From: Chondrus crispus
Lineage: Eukaryota; Rhodophyta; Florideophyceae; Gigartinales; Gigartinaceae
Direction of reading: 5' to 3'
DNA length: 64,000 nucleotides
Assembly (NCBI RefSeq): GCF_000350225.1
Contig: NW_005178541.1
Span: 62,001-126,000, forward strand
The notes under the pieces were generated by a model, which worked only from the letters and a program-made list of their open reading frames with translations, did not search any database and was not told the origin of the DNA. This document shows positions 10,536 to 23,791 of this stretch, one piece after another; position 1 is the first letter of the stretch, and each line of letters opens with the position of its first letter. The translations under genes were made by a program, and so were the position numbers.

Positions 10536-13500
10536 TATTCTCCTTCTGAGCGCCCTTGCGCAACGCGCCGCTCTGCAGAATCTCCTAAGTCTTTCATCCC
10601 TTTTCGACCGACGGTCGCCGCGTGTGCAAGGGTAAGACGAAAACCAACTTGTGCCATCGACCTGCGATCCATCGACTCACATGCATCATCCTCAATTGGA
10701 GCGAACGGGCTGGAACACTGACCTTGATCCCCATGAGATAAGCTTCTCATACAAGCTTGGCGCATGCCGAGGCCTCTTCCAATTCAACAATCGTTCCTTC
10801 CTTTCTGCCACACTTCGCCCTCGAAAAGATGCGAAGTACATTCTCTTCCCTCACGTCCGTCAGCCCCCACATCCGCAATCGGACGCAGCCTCCCTGTAAT
10901 ATCACATCCGATATCACTGTCAGCCCATACGTCATCGATCAGCCGTATAATGCGCTATCCGGAAAACCATCGCCTCATTCGTGACACGACCTCTTTGATT
11001 CTTCCCTCTTATGCAAAGGCTGGTCTCGCTTTCCTACTGCCGATTGGGTCACAATGTGTTCCAACTGGGGCCGATGAGGTCTCATTCTGTGGCCTTCTGG
11101 CCAGACGAGAGCCAGCAGACTCCGCCGTCAAACCAGTTCGTCACGTGTAAATCACCCGCGAGGGCTCTCCTCACCAATTCTATTATCGGTAACGCTTCGT
11201 CTTCAGCCGTTCCTCCTCATTTTCCTAGCGTGCGTCCCCTATTCTTCATTCCCCTTCCTCGTCTCAAATTTTCCCTCCTCTTCCTTCATCAGACGTTCGT
11301 GACTCGCGCGTCGAGGCCTCAGCATACAGTTCCGTTCGAGTTCATGCGGCTTCGCTATCGGGTTGGAGTCCTCGTCAAGAGACGACTGACCCCTCTGTGG
11401 GGAGATTCTTCCAAGCGTGTCACCATGTTTACCCAACCCCTTCATAGCGACAGACCCGTCTAGTCTCATCATCGCGGCAGGGGAGATATGTTCCTCTCCC
11501 TCTAGGTGCAGCCCGACTATTCCTTTCTCGTACTGACGGTGTCGCCTCGTCCTTTGGGTTTCTCCCTTGGGGACTAATTTATCTCGCCAGATCACCTCAT
11601 CGACCAGCTGGGATACACGTTGTACCATTCAGGCTGAAAAAAATTAAATTGTCGCAGCGGCGTGGATGATCGGTCAGACTGTGACACTCGAGAATGTGAG
11701 CAGAGGTCCTCATTTTGCTCCCATTGTGCGTCTCCATTTAGCTCTGTCGCCGACAGCTGTGCGATCGACTATAATTCTCTTTTCTTTCAATTCTTCAAGC
11801 TCCTCGAGGCGATTCTCGCTATCGCAGCGGGGTGGCTGTCGCCATCGTCGAGGTTACCGTTCATGTCGAATCAATACGAAATCGCGGTCGTCATTTTGCC
11901 GGTGATTTCGTTTTCGAGACTTCTCGGTGGGGTCGCAGGCGAAGGTGTCTTTGAGGCGTAGGATGCATGTGGATCGTCGTCGACGATTTCCTCCTTCATC
12001 CTGGTCTGGGTCATTTGCTCGTATCTCTATCGTAATCGAGGCCTACTGTACGATCTAACACATCTTCCCATGGTGACGGCGCTTTTACCGCCTTCGAAAG
12101 GCCCGTAGACCTTGCAGAATTATTTCCGTCACCCCTCTTTGCCTTCTACCTTGACACAGCGTGCTGGGAAAACGTTGAGTCTTCCCTCTGTTCTTCGTTC
12201 TTGACATCTTCCCTCGTCGCTGGTTGAGCCGTGCGCTTTCTCATTGGTAGAGAAAGGGGCGGTTTAGGTCACTAAAAATATATGATGGGGACTTCGTCCT
12301 TCTGTCGCCTCGGAATGTCATCCCCCTCGTTCCGGGTCCCGGTTGAGCCCCCTCTTGATCGTAGCATATCGGCTGACCGGCTTCCGTATTGTGAGGGAGG
12401 GTCGCATCTAGGATGTGACAAAACAAAATAGAAAGCAAACCCAACGAAAAACAACAGAGTAGCAGATCGTTATGAATCAGTGCGTGCGTCGAACGTACGC
12501 AAGAGAAAAGATACGGGAGCGCCTTGTTTCATTTCAGCGAATTCACAGCCTTTCTCCTCGAGGCGTCGTCCTGCTCCGGGGCTCGCTGCAAGTGCAGACG
12601 AGCACGATTATTGATCTAGTACGCTTTTTCAAGTTGATAGCGTGGGTATCCATGAGGTACAAACCGATACCTCGTCAGTGTTTTCCGATTGGGTTAAGGA
12701 AGAGGAAATAAAATAGTCATAAACAGACTTGGCACGAAATCTAAATTGTGTGCACGATCGACGGTAATTCTCTTTTTCTTCCAATTCTCCGAGCCCATCG
12801 AGACGATTCTTAATTGCGAGTAGCCCGTGACACGGGGCGTCATTCACTGCCTCTCCGTATCCTTTCCAAAAGCGTGTCGGCAACGATCGTGATCTGGTTG
12901 ATAGCTGCGACGGGATGCGACTTTGTCGCAGTGTCGGAGCGAGAGCGGGGTTAAATCACGCTGCGTCGAACAACGCGTTTTTGATCGCGACAACTACTGA
13001 TTTCGTAACAAGGAATTCACCTGCACACGTTGACACGTGTATCCCCCGGCCTGGTCGTAAAAATTCATCTTCCCATCGGAGGTGCCCAAGGGAAACCGCT
13101 GCCTTTCCCTTCGACGTCAAAATGGCTCTTCGTCTCTGACCCACTCACTGAATCCGTGCGCTCCAATTTCTCCTCAGTATACGCAGTGGACAATCGGCAC
13201 TGTCTCCGAGCTTTCGGACCTTCTCCAGGGATGCGGTCCATTCTCTTGCCCGTCCCCGACACTTCCTCCTCTCCCTCGTCTAACAGTCAATTTTCTTTCG
13301 CCTGAGAGAACCACTCCGTTAGCCACGTACGATTTAGACAAAGTCTCCTCGGGACGCATGCTTTCACTTCCCTTGCTAATATCCTCTTGCTCGTGCGGTG
13401 ACACTGTACTTCCTCCGTGTCAAAAACCTGATACTAATTTTCCCCGGGTATCGGAGGTCCTCTTCCCTCTTTGCCGTTGTTCTCACCCGAATCCTTGACA

Positions 13501-16500
13501 ATTCTCCCTCCATCCACGACATTCTTCATGCTGCCCCCACCTTCAACCTTTCCTTCTCTTTTTTTTCTTCTCGCGAGTTCAGTAGGTCCGTTTCTCGCTT
13601 GCTTCCCTCACTGGGGGAGTACTGACTCCCCTGTAGTCTCTAAACGCGATCCGAATATGCGGACCATCCGAGTGATGTGTTCTGGTAGCGTGGGATCGAA
13701 TCACAAAGACAGTTATCTTTTCCCCGTGTGTGTTCCTCGATGTTTGAACATCGATATATCCTCATCCATGGTGGTACCGTCTGCCATGATGGCCTTGGCA
13801 AAGTCCCCCTCGAGATTCATCTCTCCTTTTGCTGCTCGTCAGCTTTGCACGCACAGAGTTACTGTACGTCCCAGTTTCGCAGGCTTGTCTTCTCGTGCAT
13901 TTTTTAACGTAATGCTGACGACGTCCCCGTCGTCGCTTTGTGAGATTCACCTTCCGAACCCCCTTTGTGTGGTCTCTCGTAGCTGCCGAACAGCCACATC
14001 CATTCTCCACGTGCTCCCAAAAAACCTTTCTCTCCTGGTACCCCATTTCTTTCTTTGTCGAACTGGACGGCGTTTGCTCGCGCGTCACCTTCGGCGATGG
14101 TGTGCGCGTCGCGGGGTCCTGATCCGCGTACTGTTACTGTCTGGGGCGGCTTGTCAACGTCGCATTGTGGGGTCGCGTCCTCTGCGTCTACACAAATAAA
14201 ATAATGATGATGGAGAAGGGAGGGGGGAAGGAGGTTATGGCATCAACTGTATTCATTTTGCGCTTACCGCTTAGCAGAGTTTGCTGGCCTCGAGCAGGGG
14301 GGGAAGGGGTATCAAGACCTCAATCTGTCTTCCTCTCCTGCTTGTCATCTCCTCGGTCTTAGTTCGACCTCTACGCGGGCGACGCCCTTGGCATAGCAAA
14401 CCGGAGTCTCCTGTGGGGGTTTCCGTCAGCGTTCTGGGTGTTCACGAACAACCATCCTCAGTTGTAATTTGGGGCATTTGGGAAAGTGAAGGGGGGGTTG
14501 GTTCTCAAGCTTTCTCCTCTTGTGATTTCCGTGGTCGCAAGATCGGCGCCTGGGGTCTGATGACAACAAACGTGATACGTGTGCATTTCCCAGCGACGGC
14601 TGCTGCTTTCCTTAATTTTTCTTTTTAAAATATTCTGACGGCCGCTTCACACGTGTGTCTCCGTGCACTTGTCTGCCGGTGGTTTTCCTTTCTAAGTCAA
14701 TAGAATGACTCGTCCCTCGTTGTGTTGGCTGCACGTAACGTCCTCGTGCGACTACCTCTGCCGCCGGCATGTCGTGTCGTCACTTCCAGCGTGCTTCCGA
14801 CCCCCTGGTCGTCTTCTGTTCCCATCTATGCTCCTCTTTGAATCCTGAGATACCTCCTCTTGATTCGTGCTCCCTTCGTACAACCTCCCTCACTTCCTGC
14901 CAAACCGTACTGTACGTGTGTACGCGAAATCGTCAGCCTGCGTTCCGCGTAGCAAAAATTGCAACTTCCCGCAACGCGTTCCCACGTCCCTGATATCCAC
15001 CTCTGGTCTGTGCCAATTTTTCCTCCTCTTTTTCTTGCATCCTACCCTCACTGGGGGGCTCAGCGTATCCCCTCATTTGCCTCTAACTCCTCCTTCGTTC
15101 GCCGAATGTGGGACGCTTGACACAAGTGACCTACGGATCGCATACTGTAGTCAGTCGCGCCGTCGATCGTCCGCGGACGATCGATGATCAATGCCAGAGT
15201 CCCAGGTTGCCCCGGTGTAATCGACATCGCTTAGCTTGTGAGTTCCCCTAGCTCTTCTCTTCCTGGCTCGAGGAAATAAATTGGGTCCGTCATTACCCCA
15301 ACAAATGCACGTTGTCGTCACTCCACGCCGTCAATCGGGTTGACAGCTCGTCGTGTCCGCCTTTCCTTTTCTTTTTCTGAAGTGTACGTTCTTCAGTTCC
15401 TCCTCTTTTCCAACTCGTCTGCCCTTCCGTCCATGTTAGGGACAACTGTCCCTGTCGCAAAAGGGTTCGTGGGGCGACTTCCTCGATGGCTTTCGTATGC
15501 CGGTTTCCTCAATCGTGCACAATTTCTCTCTCCTTTCTCAACGGTTCAGTGTGATGATCCTCGTCAAAACGTTGACACTCAGTCGACTCTCGATCGTGAC
15601 GAGTCCCCTGTCTTCCATCAGCATTCCCTTTTCTCTTGGGGTTGCGTCGCAGGCCCTCTCGACCTTCGGCGAACGTCATCCTCATCCGCCTCTCCTATTT
15701 GCCTGCCTTTCGAAAATGGGCTATAGTACAGTCAGGCTATCACGAGCATTGACATACATGAATGTGTATATATTTTTTTTGTCGTTGCTCGTCGATGATC
15801 GACCTTGGCGATCTTCTCTCGCGCTTGTTCATCACACCGGGCCCGTCATCGCGACAACCAGCTGGTCCCTCCGTAAAACGTGTTGCTTCGGGATCGCCTA
15901 ACTCGGGGTGCCACACGCGCGAAGGTGCGTGGGTCGCTCTTCTCCTCCACTTGTCGTCGCGTTTCTCAAAGCCATCGAGGGCTCGCCCTGCTGCCAGCCT
16001 TGCGATTTGGGCGGCTTCGCCTTTCCTTTCTCTTCTCCTGCTCGTGTCTTCTGAGCACACTCAACGAGGATCTCTGCATCACAAAAAAAGAAATAAACAA
16101 AAGAGACAAAACAAAAAAACAACAAGAGAGAGATAAAACAGAAACAATTAGTGGGGGGAGGATACCGTCATGAGCCCATAAGTAACGTGTCCGTCGCGGA
16201 GGGCTGATCGAATATCTTGGTCCCCTCTTTCTCCGCTTTCGCCCTTGTCCTGCTTCGGTGTCGCGCTCGTCCTGGTCAGCATGACATTATGCCAATCACC
16301 CTCGTTAGCGCCGCGCGTCGGGAAGGCAGAGGGCGTCCTCAGTATAATTTCGCGTTGTTTCGCGTGCCCTCGATCCTTTCCCAGGCGGTGTTATAAACTA
16401 GGGAAGTTGATCCTCCTGCTCGGCGAGCGTCCGTCTCACTGTTTCTTGAGCCTCATCAGCACCTCGGAAGCGAATGTTTGCCAAAGCCGTCGGCGGGTGC

Positions 16501-16941
16501 GGCCGTCACATTCTACACTGAATGTGGGAAGACAACCGTGGGGCGGCCTTGGGCACTTGTATCGTTGTTGTCGGCACCCCTCGCGTGCCCTTCGCTTACC
16601 CAGTAATTTTCCTAATCTTGCTTATAATTGCAAGGGACGGCTACGGCTCCTTCTGACTCATTTTTCCAGATTGGTATTTCCTCGTGGACACTTCCCACTC
16701 TTCCGATTAAATTACACTTCGTGCATTCGAATCGTACGTCCGAAGGTTAGCTCATGTCGCCTTGCAGTAATGCGGATGCATACCGTACTCCATCATCCGG
16801 ACTGACGATATCACTTTCCTATTTCTAGAAATCGTCCCTTACGTCCGTCCCTTAACGTACGGGTTTACGCGTGTTGCCTGCTTCTTTCCTCCTCTCATAC
16901 TCTACTCACAGACCTCGCGTCCGGCCTCTTCTTGACAGTCA
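10536..16941. other. Long 3' region of gypsy-1 between pol and LTR
   Basis: 6.4 kb with no recognised protein family. The plus strand is strongly pyrimidine-rich for long stretches, with A-rich blocks near 12420 and 16080. A block at 12306-12442 is shared with gypsy-2. The best sense-strand open frame is 11239-11628, a charged 129-residue frame of unknown function; another is 13762-14088. Plus-strand frames here are mostly Ser/Pro-rich and look like composition artefacts. Ordinary gypsy elements have a few hundred bases here, so the region is captured or family-specific sequence. Confidence 0.5.
12306..12442. repeat. Conserved block shared by the two gypsy copies
   Basis: Nearly identical to 55961-56105, same orientation. 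Starts CGCCTCGGA and ends in an A-rich GACAAAACAAAATAGAAAGC stretch. It is the only clearly shared block I found in the long 3' regions of the two copies, and its distance from the LTR differs (about 1.8 kb against 3.6 kb). Confidence 0.7.
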
Positions 16942-19900
16942 TTATCCAGGCAGCGCGCGCGCGATTTGCGCGGGTAAGGACAGCCGCTTCCCTCGGAAGT
17001 AATTGACTGTTGCGCTGCGGGGTAACTGCTCAATGGGCTCCCACGTCGCGTCCTTGGTGGTATACCCATACCATCTCACTTTGAGAATTAATTTCTCCTC
17101 GTCGTAGTCGTGGTCCATGATTTTGTCGATGACATTCTCCTGACTTTCGGCTCCTTCTTCCTGCGTGTCCAACTGTCCGTCCCCCTTCCGAAGAGCCCGC
17201 GACTTATCCTCATCCTGCTCTTCCGAACCTCCCATCTCTTGTAGATCGGGCAGGATGCCCGCAGCTTCCTGATTTATCAAAGGTCCGTCATCCGTCCTAT
17301 CCTTCGCTTGCGCGGCGGGTTCTTCTCGTTCCCCTTCTCGATTGAGGAACTGTAGCGCTTGCCGTTGCCCGATTATCGGCGTGTAGTCCATGGGACTAGG
17401 GGCTAATTCGACTCTATCTCGCGACACGCGCTCTTCTTGGTCGCCGATGGCAATGACGACTGTATTCTCAGTTGACTCCTTCACTTGATACGGACTCGCA
17501 GCCACTTGTGCCAACTTATGTTTCGGCTCGGTGGCCGTGCCTTGCTCTTTCCGTAGGATTACGTATGATCCTGAAGGGATGTCATACCTCGGTTTGCGGA
17601 GCCGTGCGTCAAAGTTTCGATTGTAGCGCGCTTGTTCTTTTCGCAAGCTCTTATCAGCGCCTTTCATCAGGCTTTCCAGCCACGACTGCCATTTCAGGTA
17701 GTACGCTCAATTCGAGCTAAATCCTTCTAAACTTGGCTGGGCTTGTAACTCAATGCTTCTCGGCGCCCGAACTAACACCAGCTCGAAGGGCGCGATGTTC
17801 GTAGTTCGATGAACTTGCGTGTTGTATGCGAACGTCACAGCGTCGCTAAATAGGTCCCAGTCCTTGGGATGCTCTCCAACATATTTTCGCAACGCGGAAG
17901 TCTGTGTGCGGTCAAACCTCTCAACTTGGCCGTTGGCTTGCGGTTGGTACGTAGTCGTGATCACATTGCGTATGCCGCGAATTCAGCAGACGTTCTGAAA
18001 GAACCGGGCTGTGAACTGTGTTCCATTGTCAGACAGCAGCTTGACCGGCGGTCCGTACACAAATACCCAATGGTGAACGAAGGCTTGTGCGATGTGCACA
18101 GCTGATATCTTCTGCAACGGTACGGTTCGTACCAGTTTCGAGTATCGATCGCTGATCACGAGAATATACCGATTTCCTCGTTTACATGTAATTAGCTCGC
18201 CGAGGATGTCGATGGCGACAAACTCCAGCGGAGCTTTGGGCGTGAACAGCTTCATTTCCTTCGTGTTTCTTCTTAACTTCACCCTTTCCGGCGCACATGC
18301 GGCGCAATTCTTCGCGACTGCGTAGCAGTCTAGGGCCATCGTAGGCCAATAAAAATATCTTCTCAATGTCTTGTAAAGCTTCCTGCCTCCCGGGTGGCCT
18401 GCCAATTTTGCGTAGTGGCTCAACCCTACGACGAAGTCCCTTAACGATTGTGGTATCACCATTGGTACAAACTCTGCCGCGGTACGGCATAGAGTTCCTT
18501 CGAGTTCCTCGATCTCCATGCTGAACGTTCTCACCTTTCCGGCGTCCATTTCTTCCTTGATGCGGTTGCAGAAGGGGTCGACGGCTTGCTCGCGACTGAG
18601 CTCCTCCGGAGTGACAGCTTAGAAGTGATCGAGGCGATCAGGGGCGTTCCCCCCTCAAGAGCGAGGATGTCGTCTAACGCGTCAAAACTGTCCTTGTCCT
18701 CCACTGTTCCCTCGGCCGGTTCGGTCATAAAGCATGGAATTTCGTCGTCGATTTCGTCGACGGTTTCTCCAGCAGTCCGTAATCTTGACAGGGCATCAGC
18801 TTGGCTGTTAGCCTTGCCCTTCTTGTACTTGATTTCGAAATCAAATTCCGAGAGGCGGAGCCTCCATCGGATGAATCTCCCGCTGGGGTCGGTTACGTTC
18901 ATCAACCACCTCAATGAGGCATGGTCGGTATGCAAAATGAAGTGTTCGCCATGTAGGTATGGTCTTAAAGTCTGTACGGCCCAAATTACCGCTAGACATT
19001 TTTTTCTGATACAGAATAGTTTCTCTCGGCTGCGGCCAACGTTCTTGAAAAGAACCCGATGGGTTTACGTTGCGCATCCTGGTGTGTTTGAAACAATGCA
19101 GCGATGATTTGATAGTCGCTTGCATCGGTGTCTACCGAGTATGGTAGGTACTTCTTCGGCAGCGCCAACACCGGTGGCGCCAAGATAGCGTCTTTGAGCT
19201 TATGAAAAGATTTTCGCACGGTTCGTCGAATCCTTCCAACTGTACCGGTTGTCCTTTCTTCAGTAGTTGGTTTAGAGGATGCGCAATTTTCGCATAATGC
19301 AGAACGAACTTGCGGTAGACATTGCAAAGTCCCTGGAAGCTTCTGAGCTGTGTCTGCGTTTGAGGGTACCTCACTTGTTCCAATGCGGTGGTTCGCGCGG
19401 CGTCAACTTCGAGCGTACCTGGTCGAACGACGTGGCCCAGGTACTTGATCTTTTCGACGAAAATTCGCACTTGCGAAGCTTGAGCTTCATACCTGCCTTC
19501 TCCAATACAGAAAGTATTTCGTCAACGTGAACGACGTGCTCCTCCCAGGATTTGCTGAAGATGATGATATCATCTAGATATACCAGACAGCATTTCCAAC
19601 GGAACGGAGAGAGCAGGATATCCATGGCTCTCTGAAACGTCGCTGGCGCGTTGGTTAGCCCGAAGGGCATTCTTGAGAATCGGTACAAACCTGAGTGACA
19701 CGAAAATGCGGTTTTGTCGCGGTCGCTTTCGGGAATTGGCATCCGCCAGTACTCCGAGATCGCGTCCAACGCGTAGAAAACTTTGGTGTCACCAAGCGAG
19801 TCCAGGCACTCATCCATGCGCTGTAAAGGGTACGTGTCCTTCACTGTTACCGCGTTTAACCTGCGGTAGTCTACGCAAAAGCGCATCGCTCCTTCCGGCT

Positions 19901-21188
19901 TGGGCACTAATACAACGGGCGATGCCCATTCTGCCTGCGTCCGGTTCGATGACTCCTGCTTCTAACATCTTCTGTACTTCTGCGTCCTCGACATCCCCGA
20001 GCCTTTGGACCGGCTCGGTAGGGAGCTTGTGCGATGGGCCTGGTCTCCAGGACCAGCTCAATCCGGTGGACCGTGGTATTCATTTCACCAAGGGTCCCAT
20101 CCCACATCTTAGAGTATTTTTTCAACATCCGTCGGAACCGCTCGCGCAGCCGTTCCGGCACGTGGCTCAGGTCGAGGTCCTCCACGTCCAGCGGTGGGTG
20201 CTCAATCCGCTGCTCCGGCTTCGACGATGCCGTCGCTGAGAGCCCACTCGGCCGTTCTTCTGGCTGGTCTTCGGGCGCTTGATCCGACGGTTCGCATCTT
20301 GTCTCGCCCTTAGGCGTCTTGGTGGAATTAGGAAAATTTTCCTTCTTCCTTTCTTGAATTCTGAGAACTTCACCAATGGTGGTTTTGCTCTCGAGCACGG
20401 CCCTCGGGTGCGGTAATAATGCTGCCACCACTTGCCCTTTTTGCACCCTGACAGGGTACGTCCTAAAATTCGCAACGAGTAAACGAAAATGGCCTGTCAG
20501 GCTCAACCTGAACGACACCATTCGTGCACGTCAACCCGTGCCTTTCGTACAACGACGAGTACGGCTGAACCACAACCAAGCCCGCCCTCTTCGAAGTGCA
20601 TTCCACGACGCGTTGCGTCCCTGGCTCGATAGTCGTGGCTCTTGCTACTTTTACCTTAGGGGAAATTCGCTCCCCCTTTCCATCATTCTCGTCCTCTCCC
20701 GGGACGAGATTCTTCTTCCCTTTTCTCGTCGAGAACCGCCTAACTATCGGAACCTCCGAGAAATCCGCCATCTCAACCGTTCTCTTCCTTGGATAAATTG
20801 CTTCCACAAACCGGTCACAGTAGTCCGCGCCTAGAATTAGCGGGACGGCTAGTTTTTCGCATACAATAAACTCGGCTGCGGCCACAAATCTCCCAATCCT
20901 CACAGGCATTTTAATTGTGCCGAGAGTCCGGAGTGGCCTATTGTTCGCGTCGCCAATGTCTTGGGTCGGTCCGTAGGACACCAAAATTTCCATTCTTGCC
21001 GGAAGTTCCGACCTTCGAACCAAATTCGGTCCGGAACCTGTGTCCAACACGGACAACACTCGACTCATCAATCCGACCGTTGGTCCAATATGCGCGTAAA
21101 CTTTGTAGTTTTTTCGCGCGAGGACCAAGATCTTTTCAGGACATTCTTGTCGCTTAACCCTGTACCAGGGCCTTCGAATTTGATCCAT
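16942..21188 (-). pseudogene. gypsy-1 pol: PR, RT, RNase H, integrase, chromodomain-like tail
   Basis: Protease near 21.05 kb (VLSVLDTGSGPNLV). Reverse transcriptase at about 19.4-19.9 kb, with MPFGLTNAPATFQRAMD and the active-site box LVYLDDIIIF. RNase H follows near 18.6-19.2 kb. The integrase has its zinc motif around NCAACAPERVK and the catalytic core around VAIDILGELI, VISDRYSKLV and LLSDNGTQFTARFF near 18.0-18.4 kb. The tail at 16.95-17.1 kb, LILKVRWYGYTTKDATWEP, is a chromodomain, so this is a chromovirus-type gypsy lineage. Chromodomains bind modified histones and steer integration. Fossil; several lesions. Confidence 0.88.
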
Positions 21189-21496
21189 CGGACGATCCTT
21201 GTCTCGACTTAGAATTTTCTTGACAACAGTCGGCTCCTTCGGCTTACCCCTTATTTCAACTACCTCCTCGTCGAAGCCTTTCCTTATTGCTAGAGACGGG
21301 GAACGGGACTGAGTCCCGGACGCAGTACGTTGAACCTGCGCCTCTCGTGACTCCCTCGAGATTCCGCTCTCTAGTTTCCCTGCGGCTGCGGGTTCGTTCT
21401 CACGTCCGACGACGCCGGCCCCGCGGCGGGCCCTCTGAAGGGTTGGTTCGACCTCGGCGTTGAAGCACTCGGCGTGCTCGCCGTCTGCGAATCGAA

Positions 21497-23674
21497 CTAA
21501 TTTTTGACCTTCAGATAACTCGTCGATGGTATCCCTAATCTTTCTATCGGAGACAACGCCTCATAATTTCCCAAAACTCGGTGCATTTCCCGGAGGGAAA
21601 GAATGCACGTTGGCGCGGCGTGCCCCTTTTCGTAACAGTGATAGCGCACCAGTCGGTGCTTCTTGACGGGATATTGCGGCCTAGGTCCTCCACGGGCCGG
21701 CGGCCTTCCTTGATGTTGCGCCCTTCCCATCCAGCCTGGCCTTCGAAACGTTGTACCCTTGTCTCCCATCGGAATGCCCGGCGCCGGCCTGTGGCCGCGC
21801 CCCCGGAACATCATCACGGGATCCGTGGGCTCTGAAAACGACTCCGTCCTGTATGTGGGCGTCGGTAAAGTTGACGACCCGCTGTCCCCGTAGTCCTTGT
21901 GTCCATAGCCCTCCGCTGGCTCAATAAAATTGCCTTCGGCTACCAATGCTCCTTCATAATGATTTTCGCTGCTTCCGTGCGCACCGAGTTCATCTAACGC
22001 GGAGATTGACTCGGCTAAGTGGACAGCGGCGTGACCTTTACGACCGGGATAAGAAGCCCTCGGCTTCTTCCCCGCCCTGAACGTCGACGGCGTCTGAATC
22101 GTGACCTTCTTGGTCTTCTTGTCCTTGGCGCGGCTCGCCGAGCCATGCGCCTTTGCGTAATTTACCAATCTCAAAAATGAGACATCTCGGTTATTTTGTC
22201 GATACTGCGAGACCATGGGCTTAATACTGGCATCTAGCCCCTCGATGAACATGGTCATCTGCTCCTCCATAGAATAAACATTCCCACAGCGATTACTCGC
22301 GTCTGTTAGGCGAATGTAAAATTCCATCTCGTCTTCAGACGGTCTCTGCTGAACTTCTCACAATGCGAGCACGACTTGACGGATCGCCTCGTCTGTTGCG
22401 AAACTCCTCAACAACCACTGTACGGCCTCTGGCCAAACGGATACCTTTCCGTGATGGGACCCGGCCGTCTGAGACACAGAAGTGTACTGTCTCAAGGCGA
22501 TGCCGCTTAAAAATTCGGACAACAAGCGGATCGCTTGCCCCTCGTTCATTTCTTGAGTATCAAACTCTTGAACTAACTTTGCCAAAAAATCCAACACAAG
22601 GACCCCGTCCTCACCTGTGAACGTGTTTTCCTTCTTCAACTTCGGCGGAATATCTCTCCTGATTTTTCGCACGGCGGTCCGCCCGGAACTTGACAAATAT
22701 GTCTGCGGGTCGCGCAAGCGGTACGTTCGGTACGAAAGAAATTTCTTGAAGAGGTAGTTGGTCGGATTCAGCTCCTCCAACTCCTCCCATCGCGGCCCGC
22801 GTCGCGTTGCGACATCTTCCGGTTCCGCGTCCTTGTCTCTCCGCGAGGCGGACGAAGTGACTCCGTCTCGTCTGGAGGAAATTTTCTTGCTTGACAAAAT
22901 TCCGTTTCCGTCTTCTGAACAGTGTTAGGATTGCCCGAACGGTTCGACGAACCGCCGTTACCATCTTCGGAGGGACCAAGCGACTCCGACTGTGAGTCGC
23001 GGTCCTCCGGATCGTTACCACAGTGACCCTTGCTTGCACGTCGCTTGTCCTTCTTCGAGGGTTTCGACTTGGAGCTCCGCTGACGAGCGGGCTTGTCCTT
23101 CTTCGACCGACGGTCGCCCTCTCTACCTGAAGGGAGCGGCTCGTCGTCCGATCCTTGCGGAGCTTGATCGGCGGCCTGCTCAAGGTCCTTGAGACGTTGC
23201 GCGGCGCGATCGAATCGTTCATCGATGCTTGTTCTAAATTATCCTAAGGGCTCCAAGGCTTGATTCGCGTCGCGCCTCGCGTCCCTGACCGAAAGCTTCA
23301 ATGAAGTGAGGACCTCCGGCTCGATGCCGTCAGTCCCGTCGGCATTTTTTCTCGACCAGTCCCACGCGCGCGGTCAGCCCTTCCAACGCCGTGTGGAACT
23401 CGGAATTTTGCAACTCAAGTTGCTTTTGCAATAGGGCTATTTCATCCTAGAGAATTTTCTTATTCTCTCGGCGAATTTCGTTGCCTATCTTCTCGAACTT
23501 CTCGTCGAGGTCATTCTTGTCGGCGGCAATCCCCGCAGGGGATTCTTGATCTCCGGGATCCGTGGTCGTATTGGCCTGGCTCCGGGTGCGAGGACCCCTC
23601 GGGATCCTCGACGCCCGTGCCGATCCGCTTCTACTCGCCCCGGGACCGACGTCCCCGGGTGCGCTTGTTGACAT
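21497..23674 (-). pseudogene. gypsy-1 gag
   Basis: Begins at ATG 23674 (MSTSAPGDVGPGASRSGS), followed by an acidic coiled region, the capsid-like middle (about 22.1-22.6 kb) and a zinc-knuckle-like segment YHCYEKGHAAPTC near 21.6 kb. The equivalent in gypsy-2 has the full CCHC spacing. Fossil; interrupted. Confidence 0.75.
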
Positions 23675-23770
23675 CGTTCGGCGTAGCGAACGAACGTAAA
23701 AAAAAGATACGAACAAAAAAGAAAAAAGAGACCCCGTTACCCAGACCAACTTCCTTGTCGTCGACGCAAT

Positions 23771-23787
23771 TCTAGGTCGGGAGACCA
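23771..23787 (-). other. Primer binding site of gypsy-1
   Basis: On the minus strand, four bases after the 5' LTR, the sequence TGGTCTCCCGACCTAGA complements the 3' CCA end of a tRNA, the standard gypsy arrangement. I cannot name the tRNA with confidence. Confidence 0.65.
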
Positions 23788-23791
23788 CTTT

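Noticed and set aside
15762-16173. Plus-strand frames near the A-rich block of gypsy-1
   Set aside because: Low-complexity Ser/Leu/Lys composition; no sign of a real protein.
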